The translations under genes and the position numbers were made by a program. A stretch of DNA of 6,723 bases from Methylophilus sp. (lineage in GTDB: Bacteria; Pseudomonadota; Gammaproteobacteria; Burkholderiales; Methylophilaceae): contig JAIXZQ010000298.1 of the NCBI GenBank assembly GCA_027489475.1, positions 1-6,723 on the forward strand. Reading direction: 5' to 3'. The notes beneath the pieces were generated by a model. That model did not search any database. It was not told the DNA's origin and worked only from the letters and a program-made list of their open reading frames with translations. Below, one piece after another: positions 5,533 to 6,723 of this stretch (its first letter is position 1; the number at the start of each line of letters is the position of its first letter).

Positions 5533-6723
5533 TTATCCAAGAGTGCCATAAAACGGCTGTACTTGAACCAAGCTACCAGCCGCAACGGCACCACAGGCTT
5601 CATCCAACACAATAAAGCAATTGGCTTGGCTCATGCTGCTTAAGATGCCTGAGCCTTGTTCCCCCGTGGCTTTCACCTGCCAGCCTGTGTCGGTGGGGTA
5701 CAGCACCCCTCGTTGAAACTCCATGCGGCCAGGGGCTTTTTTCAGCGGCGTACTGCACGGCACGGTCCATGTCGGTCGCTCGACAACCTGGCTACCCATC
5801 AGCTGTTTAAGCGCCTCTTGTACAAACTGGTAAAACGTCACCATGGTGGCGACTGGATTGCCCGGTAAGCCAAAATAATGCGCTTGCCCCAGCTTGCCAT
5901 AGGCCAATGGGCGACCCGGTTTCATGTTGATTTTCCAAAACAATACTTGGCCATGTTTGGCTAACAACATTTTCATAAAATCCGCTTCGCCCACCGACAC
6001 CCCGCCGCTGGTAATAATCACATCATAATGTTGTGCGGCATTGAGCAGCAATGTTTCAAGTGCGTCCGGGTCATCTGCAACATGGCCTAAATCACTGACA
6101 ATCACCGGCAGCGCTTCTAGCATGCCGCGCAGGCTGTAACGGTTGCTATCATAAATTTGCCCAGCTTGTAGCGGTTGACCGACACTGACCAACTCATCGC
6201 CAGTGCTAAAAAAAGCCACTTTGAGCTGGCGATAAACGGTAATCTCAGCGATACCTAGTGAGGCCAGCAAACCCATGTCTGCGGGATGTATAACATGGCC
6301 TGCTTGTAATACAGTTTGTCCCACTGCAATATCTTCGCCTGCACGACGGATATTGCCGCCCAGCGGCGGACACCGATGTATGGTTACTCTGCCGGCTGTT
6401 AACGTCGCCTGTTCTTGCATCACCACTGTATCTGCGTCGGCGGGAATCATGGCCCCAGTCATGATTTTGATACAACTGCCTGCGGGTAGACTGCCATCAA
6501 ACGGCCTTCCAGCAAAAGCCGTCCCGACCAGTTGCAAGGCTTGGCCAGCATCGGCTTGTCTGAAGGCATAGCCGTCCATGGCGGAGTTGTCATGGCCAGG
6601 CACATTTAGACCAGAAACAATGTTGGTCGCCAACACTCTGCCGCGTGCCTGCATGATGGAAATGGTCTCGGTGTCTTGCACTGGCGATAAAAATTGCTTT
6701 ATGTAATGCCGGGCTTGCGCCAC
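5533..6723 (-). CDS. moeA: Molybdopterin molybdenumtransferase MoeA (5' end cut off)
   Basis: Cytoplasmic enzyme that inserts molybdate into adenylylated molybdopterin, the last common step of molybdenum cofactor synthesis. The visible 396 codons resemble E. coli MoeA (411 residues) along their whole length. Counting from the window edge, landmarks are DNSAMDGYA at 45-53, the AGRPFDGSLPAG region at 71-82 followed by IKIMTGAMIPADADTVVMQEQ, RAGEDI at 127-132, FSTGDEL at 172-178 and QIYDSNR at 189-195. They continue with the MoCF signature SGGVSVGEADF at 239-249, MKPGRPLAYGKL at 267-278, GLPGNPVA at 285-292 and the C-terminal PGRMEFQRGV at 331-340. The first visible codon (GTG at 6721-6723) most likely encodes an internal Val: by comparison with E. 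coli, roughly ten N-terminal residues lie beyond the edge. The tonB gene follows the TAA stop by 2 nt. The true start, promoter and any molybdenum-responsive leader are out of view. Confidence 0.96.
   Translation of the reverse strand: MAQARHYIKQFLSPVQDTETISIMQARGRVLATNIVSGLNVPGHDNSAMDGYAFRQADAGQALQLVGTAFAGRPFDGSLPAGSCIKIMTGAMIPADADTVVMQEQATLTAGRVTIHRCPPLGGNIRRAGEDIAVGQTVLQAGHVIHPADMGLLASLGIAEITVYRQLKVAFFSTGDELVSVGQPLQAGQIYDSNRYSLRGMLEALPVIVSDLGHVADDPDALETLLLNAAQHYDVIITSGGVSVGEADFMKMLLAKHGQVLFWKINMKPGRPLAYGKLGQAHYFGLPGNPVATMVTFYQFVQEALKQLMGSQVVERPTWTVPCSTPLKKAPGRMEFQRGVLYPTDTGWQVKATGEQGSGILSSMSQANCFIVLDEACGAVAAGSLVQVQPFYGTLG

Overview
The window looks like a stretch of ordinary chromosome from a Gram-negative proteobacterium. 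TonB, LplT and a membrane-bound histidine kinase imply an inner membrane and an envelope. Base composition is moderate (near half GC by eye). The order bcp then PIN-PhoH, together with the sequence style, makes me think of Betaproteobacteria, possibly the Methylophilaceae/Nitrosomonadales. That placement is recollection-based inference, not something the sequence proves. I see no mobile element, tRNA, rRNA, CRISPR array or phage gene.

All six genes lie on the minus strand, so transcription runs from high to low coordinates. The first block is moeA (molybdenum insertion into molybdopterin; its start lies beyond the right edge), then a TonB-family energy transducer, then a HAMP-type sensor histidine kinase. 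The gaps are about 2 nt at both junctions if the longest tonB start is used, which indicates an operon. However, the tonB start is ambiguous: a shorter start with a better ribosome binding site and a possible promoter lies inside the annotated 5' end, so tonB-kinase may also be transcribed on their own. No response regulator, exbB or exbD is present in the window.

A spacer of about 84 bp (3114-3197) follows the kinase. It holds a weak terminator-like hairpin with a T-rich tract and possibly a promoter. It separates the first block from the second: bcp (thiol peroxidase), a PIN-PhoH fusion protein (predicted RNase plus ATPase), and lplT (lysophospholipid flippase). These are also tightly packed (gaps of 11 and about 21 nt). 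Both junctions in this block carry a small perfect inverted repeat that includes, or overlaps, the stop codon of the upstream gene and ends just before the next start, where the Shine-Dalgarno signal is poor. Translational coupling is a reasonable reading.

The genes do not form one obvious pathway. They cover cofactor synthesis, envelope energy transduction and sensing, peroxide defence, RNA metabolism and phospholipid repair. I did not find a convincing undescribed system. The points most worth a second look are the TonB-kinase pairing without a response regulator, the Asn that replaces the acidic residue next to the kinase phospho-His, the Bcp lacking its usual resolving Cys, and the TonB start site.
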